Positions 57,406-64,000 of a stretch of DNA of 64,000 nucleotides are shown one piece after another. The notes below the pieces were generated by a model. The model did not search any database. It was not told the origin of the DNA and saw only the letters and a program-made list of their open reading frames with translations. This stretch comes from Pelomonas baiyunensis (GTDB lineage Bacteria > Pseudomonadota > Gammaproteobacteria > Burkholderiales > Burkholderiaceae_C): contig NZ_JBIGIB010000003.1 of the NCBI RefSeq assembly GCF_043555935.1, positions 434,001 through 498,000 of the forward strand, in the 5' to 3' direction. The translations under genes and the position numbers were made by a program. Each line of letters opens with the position of its first letter. Positions within the stretch are counted from its first letter, which is position 1.

Positions 57406-58391
57406 CAGATCACCTTGGCGCGCATCAGGTCGTTGATGCTGATGGCGCCCAGCAGGCGCTGGTCGGCGTCCACCACCAGCACCACGGTGATGCGGGCGGC
57501 TTCCATCAGGTCGGCGGCATCCACCGCGAGGGCGTCCGGGCCCACGGTGCGAGGGCGCGGGTGGGCCACCTCGGCAGCGGTGAGGGCACGCAGGTCGCGG
57601 CCCTGCTCGATCAGGCGGCGCAGGTCGCCGTCGGTGAAGATGCCTTGCACGCGGTCGTCCGCGTCCACCACCACGGCCATGCCGAGGGCCTTGGCGCTCA
57701 TCTCGCGCATCAGGTCGGTGAAGGTCGTGCCGGCCGCCACGCGGGGCAGGGCGTCGCCGCTGCGCATCAGGTCGCGCACATGGGTCAGCAGCTTGCGGCC
57801 CAGGGCGCCGCCCGGGTGCGAGCGAGCGAAGTCTTCCGCCTTGAAGCCGCGGGCATCCAGCAGCGCCACGGCCAGCGCGTCGCCCAGGGCCATTTGCGCG
57901 GTGGTGCTGGCGGTGGGGGCCAGTTGCAGCGGGCAGGCCTCTTCGGCCACGGCGCTGTCCAGCACCACATCAGCGTGGGCCGCCAGGCTGGAGCCGGCGC
58001 GGCCGGTCATGGCGAGGATGGGCACGCCCAGGCGCTTGAGCACCGGCAGGATGGCATTGAGCTCGTCGCTCTCGCCGGAGTTGGACAGGGCCAGCACCAC
58101 GTCGCTGGCGGTCACCATGCCCAGGTCACCGTGCGCGGCTTCGGCCGGGTGCACGAACAGGGCCGGCGTGCCGGTGGAGGCCAGCGTGGCGGCGATCTTG
58201 CGGCCCACGTGGCCGCTCTTGCCCATGCCCATCACGGCCACCCGGCCAGAGCAGGCCAGCACGCGTTGCACGGCGTGGGCAAAGGCGTCGCCCAGGCGGG
58301 GCGCCAGGTCGGCCAGGGCGCGCGATTCCACGTCAAGCGCGGCACGGCCGATGGCAATCGCGCGATCGGCGGCGAAGGGTTTGGAAAGCAT
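57405..58391 (-). CDS. kdsD: D-arabinose-5-phosphate isomerase
   Basis: 328 residues. The SIS domain (GRVAVMGMGKSGHVGRKIAATLASTG and LALSNSGESDELNAILPVLKRLGVP, cited in part) and two CBS domains (LMREMSAKALGMAVVVDADDR; VGPDALAVDAADLMEAARITVVLVVDADQ, cited in part) are complete. It makes arabinose-5-phosphate for Kdo. It is the first gene of the kdsD-kdsC-lptC-SDR unit and is divergent from a PAP2 phosphatase gene with 63 bases between starts. Confidence 0.94.
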   Translation of the reverse strand: MLSKPFAADRAIAIGRAALDVESRALADLAPRLGDAFAHAVQRVLACSGRVAVMGMGKSGHVGRKIAATLASTGTPALFVHPAEAAHGDLGMVTASDVVLALSNSGESDELNAILPVLKRLGVPILAMTGRAGSSLAAHADVVLDSAVAEEACPLQLAPTASTTAQMALGDALAVALLDARGFKAEDFARSHPGGALGRKLLTHVRDLMRSGDALPRVAAGTTFTDLMREMSAKALGMAVVVDADDRVQGIFTDGDLRRLIEQGRDLRALTAAEVAHPRPRTVGPDALAVDAADLMEAARITVVLVVDADQRLLGAISINDLMRAKVI

Positions 58392-58440
58392 GCGTTCAGT
58401 GTAGACAAGCCGCCCCGTGCGGCGGGCGCTGGCGGCTGAC

Positions 58441-58450
58441 GACAATCGCG
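58441..58450 (+). promoter_or_regulatory. GACAATCGCG element before the PAP2 gene
   Basis: Same ten bases as at 24955 and 33276; the ATG follows four bases later. If GACAAT is a -10 box, the message would be nearly leaderless. Confidence 0.35.
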
Positions 58451-58454
58451 CCCC

Positions 58455-59096
58455 ATGCAAACACTTCTGCCTTTCCGCTGGGCCTTGCTGGCCCTGGTGC
58501 TGCTGCTGGCCTGGGACGCCAGCCCGGGCGACCTGTGGGCCATGCAGGCCGTGGGCACGCCGCAGGGCTTTGCCTGGCGCGAGGTGTGGCTGACCCGTGG
58601 GCTCATCCACGAAGGCGGCCGCTGGGTGTCGTACGCCGCGATGGCGTTCATCGTGGCGGTGAACCTGTCACCCCGGCTGTTGCCCGCCCTCACGCGGCGC
58701 GAGCGCACCTGGTGGCTGGTGACGACGCTGGTGTGCCTGGCTGTCATCTCGCTCATCAAGCGCGTCAGCCTGACCAGCTGCCCGTGGGACTTGGCCATGT
58801 TCGGCGGGGCGGCGCAGTACGTGTCGCATTGGTCCTTCGGCGTGCAGGACGGCGGCGGCGGGCACTGCTTCCCGTCGGGCCACGCCAGCGCGGCCTTTGC
58901 CTACCTGGCCGGTGCGTGGGCCCTGGCGCGGGCGTACCCGCGCGCCGCCCGCCGCTGGGCCGTGGCGGTGGTGGTGCTGGGCGTCGTCTACGGCGCGGGC
59001 CAGATGGTGCGCGGTGCGCACTACCCCAGCCACACGCTGTGGACGGGCTGGATCTGCTGGGCCGTGACGCTGCTGGCGGCGCGCTGGCGCACCTGA
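58455..59096 (+). CDS. PAP2-family lipid phosphatase, atypical motif set
   Basis: 213 residues with about six membrane helices. The core motif CFPSGHASAAF is intact. Motif 1 reads KRVSLTSCPW (Cys in place of the usual Arg), and motif 3 reads QMVRGAHYPSHTLWTG, where the Asp of the usual HYPSD is His. These are the marks of the PAP2_like_6 type group, so it is probably a lipid A or undecaprenyl phosphatase-like enzyme of a special subgroup. It is divergent from kdsD, so the LPS genes and this protein may share control. Confidence 0.85.
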   Translation: MQTLLPFRWALLALVLLLAWDASPGDLWAMQAVGTPQGFAWREVWLTRGLIHEGGRWVSYAAMAFIVAVNLSPRLLPALTRRERTWWLVTTLVCLAVISLIKRVSLTSCPWDLAMFGGAAQYVSHWSFGVQDGGGGHCFPSGHASAAFAYLAGAWALARAYPRAARRWAVAVVVLGVVYGAGQMVRGAHYPSHTLWTGWICWAVTLLAARWRT

Positions 59097-59100
59097 GCGC

Positions 59101-60096
59101 TCAGTGCGCCGGTGGGCGGGCCAGGGCCTGCTCGTGGTCGGCCAGCAGTTGCAGGCCGCGTTCGAACAGCATGCGGGCGGTGCCTGCAAGGTGGTGCAGC
59201 TGCTCGTGCAACTGGCGGTCGGCGTCGTCGCGGTGCTCACAGTCGGCGCTGTAGGCCTCGAACTGTTGCAGCCGCATCAGCAGCTCGGCCACATGGGCGG
59301 GGCATTCGCAGGCCACGGCGGTGGTGCGGGCGGCCCAGTCGGCCAGTGTGGCTTCGTCGTACTGGGGCGGCGCGATGCGCGCGGGCAGCAGGTCGGCGGG
59401 CGAGGGGGCGGCAGGCGACCCGCGGGCGGCTGCAGGGCCTGGTGACGTGGCGCCCAAGCTGTCCTGCAGCCAGCTGACGAGGCTGCGGTCGTTGTGCGTG
59501 TCGCGCCAGGGCTGGATGTCCAGCTCGGTGCAGCGGCGCAGCGCCTGCGAGTTGCTGTAGCCGTACACCGCCAGCACCCGGGCCACGCCCAAGGCGCGGG
59601 CGGCCGCGGCCAGCTCTTCCACCTGCGTCACGTGCATGGACGGCAGGTGCAGCACCAGCGCATCGGGCCGGCCTTCGCCCTCGGGCAGCCGGGCCTGGGC
59701 GAGCGTGTCCACAGTGGCGGTGATGCGCAGCTGTCGGCGCGGCGCCGCACGGCGGATGCGCGTGGCCAGCGCCGCCCCCACCAGCAGCAGCTGGCGCGCC
59801 GGCCGCACGGGCTGGGCCAGGGCCTGCGCCACCTCCCGCACCTCGTCCTGGGTGGACAGCAGCGCGCGCAGCTCCTCTTGATTCAACCCGGCCAGGGCGC
59901 CGATGGCGTGGCCTTGCAGCGTCAACTGCCGCAGGGCGGCGATGCGCTGCACGTCTTCGGGCGAGTACAGCCGGTGGCCGTGCTCGTCCTGCTGCTGGCA
60001 CTGCAGGCCATAGCGGCGTTCCCACACCCGCAGCGTGTTGGCAGGCATGCCCACGATGTGGGCCGCAACTCCGGTCTTGAACAGGCTTTGAACCAT
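59101..60096 (-). CDS. MerR-family regulator, LitR/CarH-like, without B12 motif
   Basis: 331 residues. N-terminal MerR helix-turn-helix (GVAAHIVGMPANTLRVWERRYGL; the WERRYGL form is typical of the LitR/CarH group). The middle and C-terminal part reads like a Rossmann-type B12-binding domain (RQLLLVGAALATRIRRA, PDALVLHLPSMHVTQVEELAAAARALG, VARVLAVYGYSNSQAL) but has no ExxxDxHxxG motif for cobalamin. A long Pro/Ala linker and helical end complete the protein. The ATG at 60096 follows AAAGGGG. Divergent from an SDR gene, as in light-responsive clusters. Confidence 0.85.
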   Translation of the reverse strand: MVQSLFKTGVAAHIVGMPANTLRVWERRYGLQCQQQDEHGHRLYSPEDVQRIAALRQLTLQGHAIGALAGLNQEELRALLSTQDEVREVAQALAQPVRPARQLLLVGAALATRIRRAAPRRQLRITATVDTLAQARLPEGEGRPDALVLHLPSMHVTQVEELAAAARALGVARVLAVYGYSNSQALRRCTELDIQPWRDTHNDRSLVSWLQDSLGATSPGPAAARGSPAAPSPADLLPARIAPPQYDEATLADWAARTTAVACECPAHVAELLMRLQQFEAYSADCEHRDDADRQLHEQLHHLAGTARMLFERGLQLLADHEQALARPPAH

Positions 60097-60252
60097 GAAC
60101 CAACCCCTTTGACTTGGCATTGAGCCGTACAAACGCGATTCTTGAACCGAATTTGAAATCGAGCGCGACACCTGGACATCGCCCTGCGCCGCGCAAGCCC
60201 TTTCGGTCGTCCACCGCGCTTTGCGTCGCGTGGCACGCTTTGGAGATTCGCC

Positions 60253-61011
60253 ATGACAGCTTCCGTTCTCGACACAGCCCTCATCACCGGCGGCGCCGGC
60301 GGCATTGGCCGCGCGTTGGCCGCCCGCCTGCGCGCCCGTGGCGTGCGCGTGGCCATCACCAGCCGCGACGCCGCCCGCGCGGCGGAGGTGGACGCAGACC
60401 TCCACCTCGCCGTGGATGCGACCACGCCCGAGGGCATCGCCCAGGCGCTGGCCGCGTGCCGCGAGGCCTGGGGTGAGGCGCCGGCGAGGGTGGCGCACTG
60501 CGTGGGCAGCACCTTGATTGCGCCGCTGCACCGCAGCCAGCCGGCCCAGGCGCGCGAGGTGCTGCGCGTCAATCTGGAAAGCGCGGTGCACCTGCTGGCC
60601 GCGTGGGTGGAGGCGCGCCGCACGGTGCCTGGGGGCGGGGCCGCGGTGCTGATGAGTTCGGTGGTGGCGGGCATTGGCGTGAGCAACCACGAGGTCATTG
60701 CCGCGGCCAAGGCCGGCGTGGAGGGCCTGGCGCGCAGCGTAGCGGCCACCTACGCCCCGCAAAGCCTGCGCTTCAACGTGGTGGCGCCGGGCCTGACCGA
60801 AACCGCGCTGAGCGCCGGGCTCACGCGGCAGCCGGAGATGCGGGCGGCCGCCGCCCGCCAGTACCCCCTGCCGCATGCCGAAGGCGTGCAGACGGCCGAC
60901 GATGTGGCCGCCGTGATCGACTGGCTGCTCTCGCCCCAGGCCCACCGCATCACCGGCCAGGTGCTGCCGGTGGATGGCGGCTTCACGGCGATCCGGCCGC
61001 TGGTGCGCTGA
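60253..61011 (+). CDS. SDR-family protein lacking the catalytic tyrosine
   Basis: 252 residues. NAD(P) motif LITGGAGGIGRALA at 10-23 is intact; the SSVVAGIGVSNHEVIAAAKAGVEGL region has Ser135-Ser136 and Lys153 but the Tyr of YxxxK (residue 149) is Ile. Ends HRITGQVLPVDGG, a normal C-terminal. The enzyme class usually reduces or oxidises a hydroxyl through Tyr; without it, activity must differ or the protein may only bind nucleotide. It is divergent from a LitR/CarH-like MerR regulator (156 bases), a neighbour seen in light-regulated clusters. Confidence 0.88.
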   Translation: MTASVLDTALITGGAGGIGRALAARLRARGVRVAITSRDAARAAEVDADLHLAVDATTPEGIAQALAACREAWGEAPARVAHCVGSTLIAPLHRSQPAQAREVLRVNLESAVHLLAAWVEARRTVPGGGAAVLMSSVVAGIGVSNHEVIAAAKAGVEGLARSVAATYAPQSLRFNVVAPGLTETALSAGLTRQPEMRAAAARQYPLPHAEGVQTADDVAAVIDWLLSPQAHRITGQVLPVDGGFTAIRPLVR

Positions 61012-61064
61012 CCCCGTTGCCGGGGATGGAGCCGGGGTCGGCGCGCTGCGATGATGGTCCCACC

Positions 61065-61580
61065 ATGCGTATTGCCTTGTTCGCCCCGCCCGTGGCCCTC
61101 GCTGCCGCGCTGTCCGTCGCGCTGCTGTCGGCGTGTTCTTCCACCGACACCCGCAAGGTGTCCAACGCGGCCACCACGCCGCTGAGCGATCTGAACGTCG
61201 TGCGGGCCGAGATCCCCGACGTGCTGAAGGCCGCGGCGGCGGCGCCCTACGCGGCGCCGGTTGACGGCCGCTGCCCCGCGCTGCTGGCCGACATCCGCGC
61301 GCTGGACGAGGTGCTGGGCCCGGACCTGGACGCGCCCCACACCGGCAACAACCCCGGCCTGCTGGAGCGGGGCGAAGACGCCGCCACCGGCGCGCTGCAG
61401 CGCACGGCAGAGGGCGTCATTCCCTTCCGCGGCTGGGTGCGCAAGCTCACGGGGGCCGAGCGTTATGCCCGGCAGGTGACTGCGGCCATCACCGCGGGCG
61501 GCGTGCGTCGTGGTTTCCTGCGGGGCCTGGCGGCGGCGCAAGGCTGTCTGGCACAGCCAGGGGGCGCCGCTCGTCCCTGA
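61065..61580 (+). CDS. Small lipoprotein of unknown function
   Basis: 171 residues with signal and lipobox SVALLSACSST (Cys24), then a helical body (VRAEIPDVLKAAAAAPYAAP; CPALLADIRALDEVLGPDL; QRTAEGVIPFRGWVRKLTGAERYARQ) and a final AAAQGCLAQP. No known domain. It is 53 bases after the SDR stop and faces the PEP-CTERM gene, which is convergent (1 base between stops). Confidence 0.7.
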   Translation: MRIALFAPPVALAAALSVALLSACSSTDTRKVSNAATTPLSDLNVVRAEIPDVLKAAAAAPYAAPVDGRCPALLADIRALDEVLGPDLDAPHTGNNPGLLERGEDAATGALQRTAEGVIPFRGWVRKLTGAERYARQVTAAITAGGVRRGFLRGLAAAQGCLAQPGGAARP

Positions 61581-61581
61581 G

Positions 61582-62310
61582 TCAGCCGCGCCGGCGGCGC
61601 AGGTTCAGAGCGCCCACCGCAGCCAGGCCGGCCAGCAACAGGGTGGCACTGGCGGGCTCCGGCACAGCCGCGACGGCACCCGGGGCGATGTTGATCAGAC
61701 CGCCCGACGCGAACAAGCCCGTCAAGACCGTCGGATCGCCCTCAAACACCGCATTGGCGGTGTTGTTCTTGATGCTGAAGCTGCCTTCCACCCAGTTCTT
61801 CAAGGTGCCCTTGCTGTCCGCGGCGCGGTAGCGCAATTTGACGGTTTCGCCCGAGGTCATTGCGGCGTTGACGTCGATGCCCTGGCCGGTCGATCCGCCC
61901 ATCTTCAACATCGTCGCCGCCGTGTTGGTGAAGATCAACTGAAAGAATGACTCGGGACTGCCACCACCGAATGTGGCTGTGACGTCCAAGGTCACTGTTG
62001 ACAGGATCCTGCCTGTGGCGAGATTGACGAACAAAGGGGGCGTGGTGCTGTCGGCAAACTGTGTCCAGGCGAAGTCATTGAAGCTGGCCTTGCCGGGCGC
62101 GCCGCCCGTGCCGACGCTGCGTTGAACGCCCCAAGAGAAACTCTCCAGGTCGATCGCCCCCTTGTGGCTGGCATCTCGGGAGTCTCCGGTCAGGCCGGCG
62201 ATGGTCAGGAAATAACTTGGCGAGCCGGCGGCGTGCGCGAGGTGTCCGCCCACCACGCCGAGGACAAATAGGGCCAAGCGCAGGTAGCGCAGCAGGTTTG
62301 AAGTTTTCAT
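61582..62310 (-). CDS. Hcp-like-fold exported protein with PEP-CTERM sorting tail
   Basis: 242 residues: signal peptide (LRLALFVLGVVGGHLAHAA); a beta-rich body opening SYFLTIAGLTGDSRDASHKGAIDLESFSWG, which closely resembles the start of Hcp (type VI secretion tube) proteins (YFLKIxGIxGES and SFSWGV); and a PEP-CTERM tail, VPEPASATLLLAGLAAVGALNLRRRRG (cited as VPEPAS plus helix plus RRRR), for exosortase sorting. Hcp normally has neither signal nor sorting tail. The protein is thus likely surface-anchored and not part of a secretion tube; no other T6SS gene is in the window. Confidence 0.85.
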   Translation of the reverse strand: MKTSNLLRYLRLALFVLGVVGGHLAHAAGSPSYFLTIAGLTGDSRDASHKGAIDLESFSWGVQRSVGTGGAPGKASFNDFAWTQFADSTTPPLFVNLATGRILSTVTLDVTATFGGGSPESFFQLIFTNTAATMLKMGGSTGQGIDVNAAMTSGETVKLRYRAADSKGTLKNWVEGSFSIKNNTANAVFEGDPTVLTGLFASGGLINIAPGAVAAVPEPASATLLLAGLAAVGALNLRRRRG

Positions 62311-62413
62311 GGGGTAGCTCGTGGAACCCGCGATCCGGGCGAGTTCGATGTTCGTGGACGACGTCCGCAAAGGCCATCCACAAAGGAGCTACGGGGGTGT
62401 TCTAGGGGGGGCG

Positions 62414-63022
62414 TCAACCGAGACTGGGCCCCCAACCGAACGGCGCCGGCAGAGCGGCCAGGATGCGTTCGCGCAGCGGCGCGTAGGCCTCGTCCACGGC
62501 TTGCCCGGCGCGGAGGGCGAGTGGGTCGCGGTGGCTGCCGAAGGCTTCGTCCAGCTCCGCCCAGTCGGCATCGCTCAAGGCGGCCAGCGCGCGCGGCAGG
62601 ATTTCGGTTTCTTCGCGCCGCATGTGGCGCAGGTAGCGGGTGGTGTAGACCTGGACCTGCTGCGCGAACTTGTCGCGCCGGGCCTCGCCCATCTGCTCCC
62701 AGGCCAGCAGGCTGTGCTGCAACTCGCGGATGGCGCGCTCCCCGTGGTTGTGGTCGGCTTCCAGGTCGTCCAGCACGCCGCGCAGGTCGGGCGCCAGCGC
62801 CCGCAGCCGCGGGAAGAGCAGGTCGCTTTCTTTTTTGTGATGTAGCCGTTCTGGAAATTCGTCCACATAGAACAGCATCGCCCGCAGCGCGCCGAAATCA
62901 GGCGCGGCGCCCGTGCGGTGCTGGGCGTCCAGCAGCAGCGGCACCGTGCGCAGCATGGCGGCCAGGGCGTCGTGCTCGGCGCGGATGACGCGCACGGCCA
63001 AGGGCAGGGTTGAAGGGGCCAT
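62414..63022 (-). CDS. Hemerythrin-domain protein
   Basis: 202 residues. The di-iron ligands are placed in four helices: RAEHDAL (His), ERLHHKKESDLLFPRL (His and Glu), DHNHGERAI (His) and YLRHMRREETEILPRA (His and Glu). Hemerythrin proteins bind O2 or NO through two irons and serve in oxygen storage, iron handling or sensing. The C-terminal 50 residues are an extra helical extension. It is divergent from transketolase (113 bases). Confidence 0.92.
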   Translation of the reverse strand: MAPSTLPLAVRVIRAEHDALAAMLRTVPLLLDAQHRTGAAPDFGALRAMLFYVDEFPERLHHKKESDLLFPRLRALAPDLRGVLDDLEADHNHGERAIRELQHSLLAWEQMGEARRDKFAQQVQVYTTRYLRHMRREETEILPRALAALSDADWAELDEAFGSHRDPLALRAGQAVDEAYAPLRERILAALPAPFGWGPSLG

Positions 63023-63091
63023 GACGCGGAGCGTCGCGCGGGTGCCGTGCGTCGGCCTTGCGCTGGATCAACTGCGGCACAGGCACCCCCG

Positions 63092-63097
63092 TAAAAT
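63092..63097 (+). promoter_or_regulatory. Candidate -10 box of the transketolase gene
   Basis: TAAAAT at 63092-63097 is the best -10 match before tkt and lies 39 bases before the ATG. Upstream, AACTGC is a weak -35 fit. AAGGAAAG upstream of the ATG is a good ribosome site. Confidence 0.45.
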
Positions 63098-63135
63098 CCC
63101 TGGTTTTTGCCACCCGCCCAAGGAAAGCCCCGGCC

Positions 63136-64000
63136 ATGACTGCTACGCCCGCCTCCCCCACCCTGATGGCCCACGCGATCCGCGCGCTGGCGATGGACGC
63201 CGTGCAGGCCGCCAACTCGGGCCACCCGGGCGCCCCCATGGGCATGGCCGAGATCGGTGTGGCGCTGTGGGCGCGTCACCTCAAGCACAACCCGGCCAAC
63301 CCGCACTGGGCCGACCGCGACCGCTTCGTGCTGTCCAACGGCCACGGCTCGATGCTGATCTACGCGCTGCTGCACCTGACCGGCTACGACCTGCCGATCG
63401 AGGAGCTGAAGGCCTTCCGCCAGCTGCACAGCAAGACCCCCGGCCACCCGGAAGTGGGCATCACCGCCGGCGTGGAAACGACCACCGGCCCGCTGGGCCA
63501 AGGCATCACCAACGCCGTGGGCCTGGCCCTGGCCGAGAAGCTGCTGGCGCGTGACTTCAATCGCGACGCGCACCAGATCGTCAACCACCACACCTACGTG
63601 TTCCTGGGTGACGGCTGCCTGATGGAAGGCATCTCGCACGAAGCCGCCGCGCTGGCCGCCTCGTGGAAGCTGAACAAGCTGATCGCCATCTACGACGACA
63701 ACGGCATCTCCATCGACGGCCAGGTCGCCCCGTGGTTCGCCGACGACACCGCCAAGCGCTTCCAGGCCTACGGCTGGAACGTGGTGGGCCCGGTGGACGG
63801 CCATGACGTGGCCGCCGTGGACGCCGCCATTGCCGAAGCCAAGAAGAGCGCCGACAAGCCCACGCTGGTCATCGCCAAGACCCACATCGGCAAGGGCTCG
63901 CCCAACCGCGCCAACACCAGCAAGGCCCACGGCGAACCGCTGGGCGCCGAGGAAATCAAGCTGACCCGTGAGGCCCTGGGCTGGTCGCACGAGCCCTTCG
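63136..64000 (+). CDS. tkt: Transketolase (3' end cut)
   Basis: 288 residues visible; the frame stays open to the window edge. The N-terminal half is standard: ALAMDAVQAANSGHPGAPMGMAEI, FVLSNGHGSMLIYALLHLTGYDLP (thiamine pyrophosphate His), GHPEVGITAGVETTTGPLGQGI and FLGDGCLMEGISHEAAALAASW (Mg2+ and TPP: GDGCLMEG). Transketolase moves two-carbon units between sugar phosphates in the pentose phosphate and Calvin cycles. Neighbours to the right (often gapA and pgk) are outside the window. The ATG follows AAGGAAAG. Confidence 0.97.
   Translation, partial: MTATPASPTLMAHAIRALAMDAVQAANSGHPGAPMGMAEIGVALWARHLKHNPANPHWADRDRFVLSNGHGSMLIYALLHLTGYDLPIEELKAFRQLHSKTPGHPEVGITAGVETTTGPLGQGITNAVGLALAEKLLARDFNRDAHQIVNHHTYVFLGDGCLMEGISHEAAALAASWKLNKLIAIYDDNGISIDGQVAPWFADDTAKRFQAYGWNVVGPVDGHDVAAVDAAIAEAKKSADKPTLVIAKTHIGKGSPNRANTSKAHGEPLGAEEIKLTREALGWSHEPF

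Noticed and set aside
61582..62310. Part of a type VI secretion system
   Set aside because: Only an Hcp-like fold is seen. It has a signal peptide and sorting tail, and no other T6SS gene is in the window.

Overview
The window is a gene-dense stretch (about 69% GC by eye) of bacterial chromosome. The small DUF3567 protein, a ProQ/FinO protein with a long disordered tail, fused indolepyruvate:ferredoxin oxidoreductase, a PEP-CTERM protein and the kdsD-kdsC-lptC order together suggest a betaproteobacterium of the Burkholderiales, probably in the Comamonadaceae/Sphaerotilaceae neighbourhood. This is an inference from gene content, not from a marker gene. I see no rRNA, tRNA, CRISPR array, insertion sequence or prophage; the two end genes (indolepyruvate oxidoreductase and transketolase) are cut by the window edges. 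Layout, left: indolepyruvate oxidoreductase (1-3302); a lipoprotein and an EamA exporter; cytochrome b561 with two YceI proteins (5059-6780); a LytS/LytTR two-component system with a small membrane protein between kinase and regulator (7042-9802); a bile-acid-type transporter; a redox block with fpr, soxR and a divergent questin-oxidase-like monooxygenase across a SoxR-box-like site (10910-13322); a regulator/acetyltransferase pair; a large double-AAA ATPase; DUF3567; DUF3108; a shortened FAH-family protein coupled to a nucleoside hydrolase. Layout, middle: an HDAC-like deacylase upstream of a Pat-type acyl-CoA synthetase/GNAT protein (20452-24160), a possible acetylation write/erase pair; DUF4197; ProQ-like RNA chaperone; M17 aminopeptidase; TapT; DsbD plus a redoxin; glutaminase; an rRNA-type methyltransferase; a haem-c HAMP sensor upstream of a Ser/Thr kinase with two C-terminal repeats (34265-36754); a hydrolase-ACP-ketosynthase trio (37821-40121) divergent from an OmpR-type two-component system. 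Layout, right: 2OG oxygenase; two exported proteins of unknown function; orphan ParA; cyclophilin; B12-binding radical SAM protein; GMC oxidoreductase; MarC; a BtuF-like protein coupled to a membrane protein; glycine-rich RRM protein; a DUF5916 outer-membrane barrel; kdsD-kdsC-lptC plus an SDR (55401-58391), supplying Kdo and LPS transport; PAP2 phosphatase; a LitR/CarH-like MerR regulator divergent from an SDR lacking its catalytic Tyr; a lipoprotein; an Hcp-like protein with a PEP-CTERM tail; hemerythrin; transketolase. Redox and envelope functions recur (b561, Fpr/SoxR, DsbD/redoxin, haem sensor, Kdo/Lpt, PAP2, hemerythrin). The items most worth follow-up are the SoxR/monooxygenase pair, the haem sensor/kinase pair, the orphan hydrolase-ACP-KS trio, the Hcp-like PEP-CTERM protein and the Tyr-less SDR beside a LitR-like regulator.
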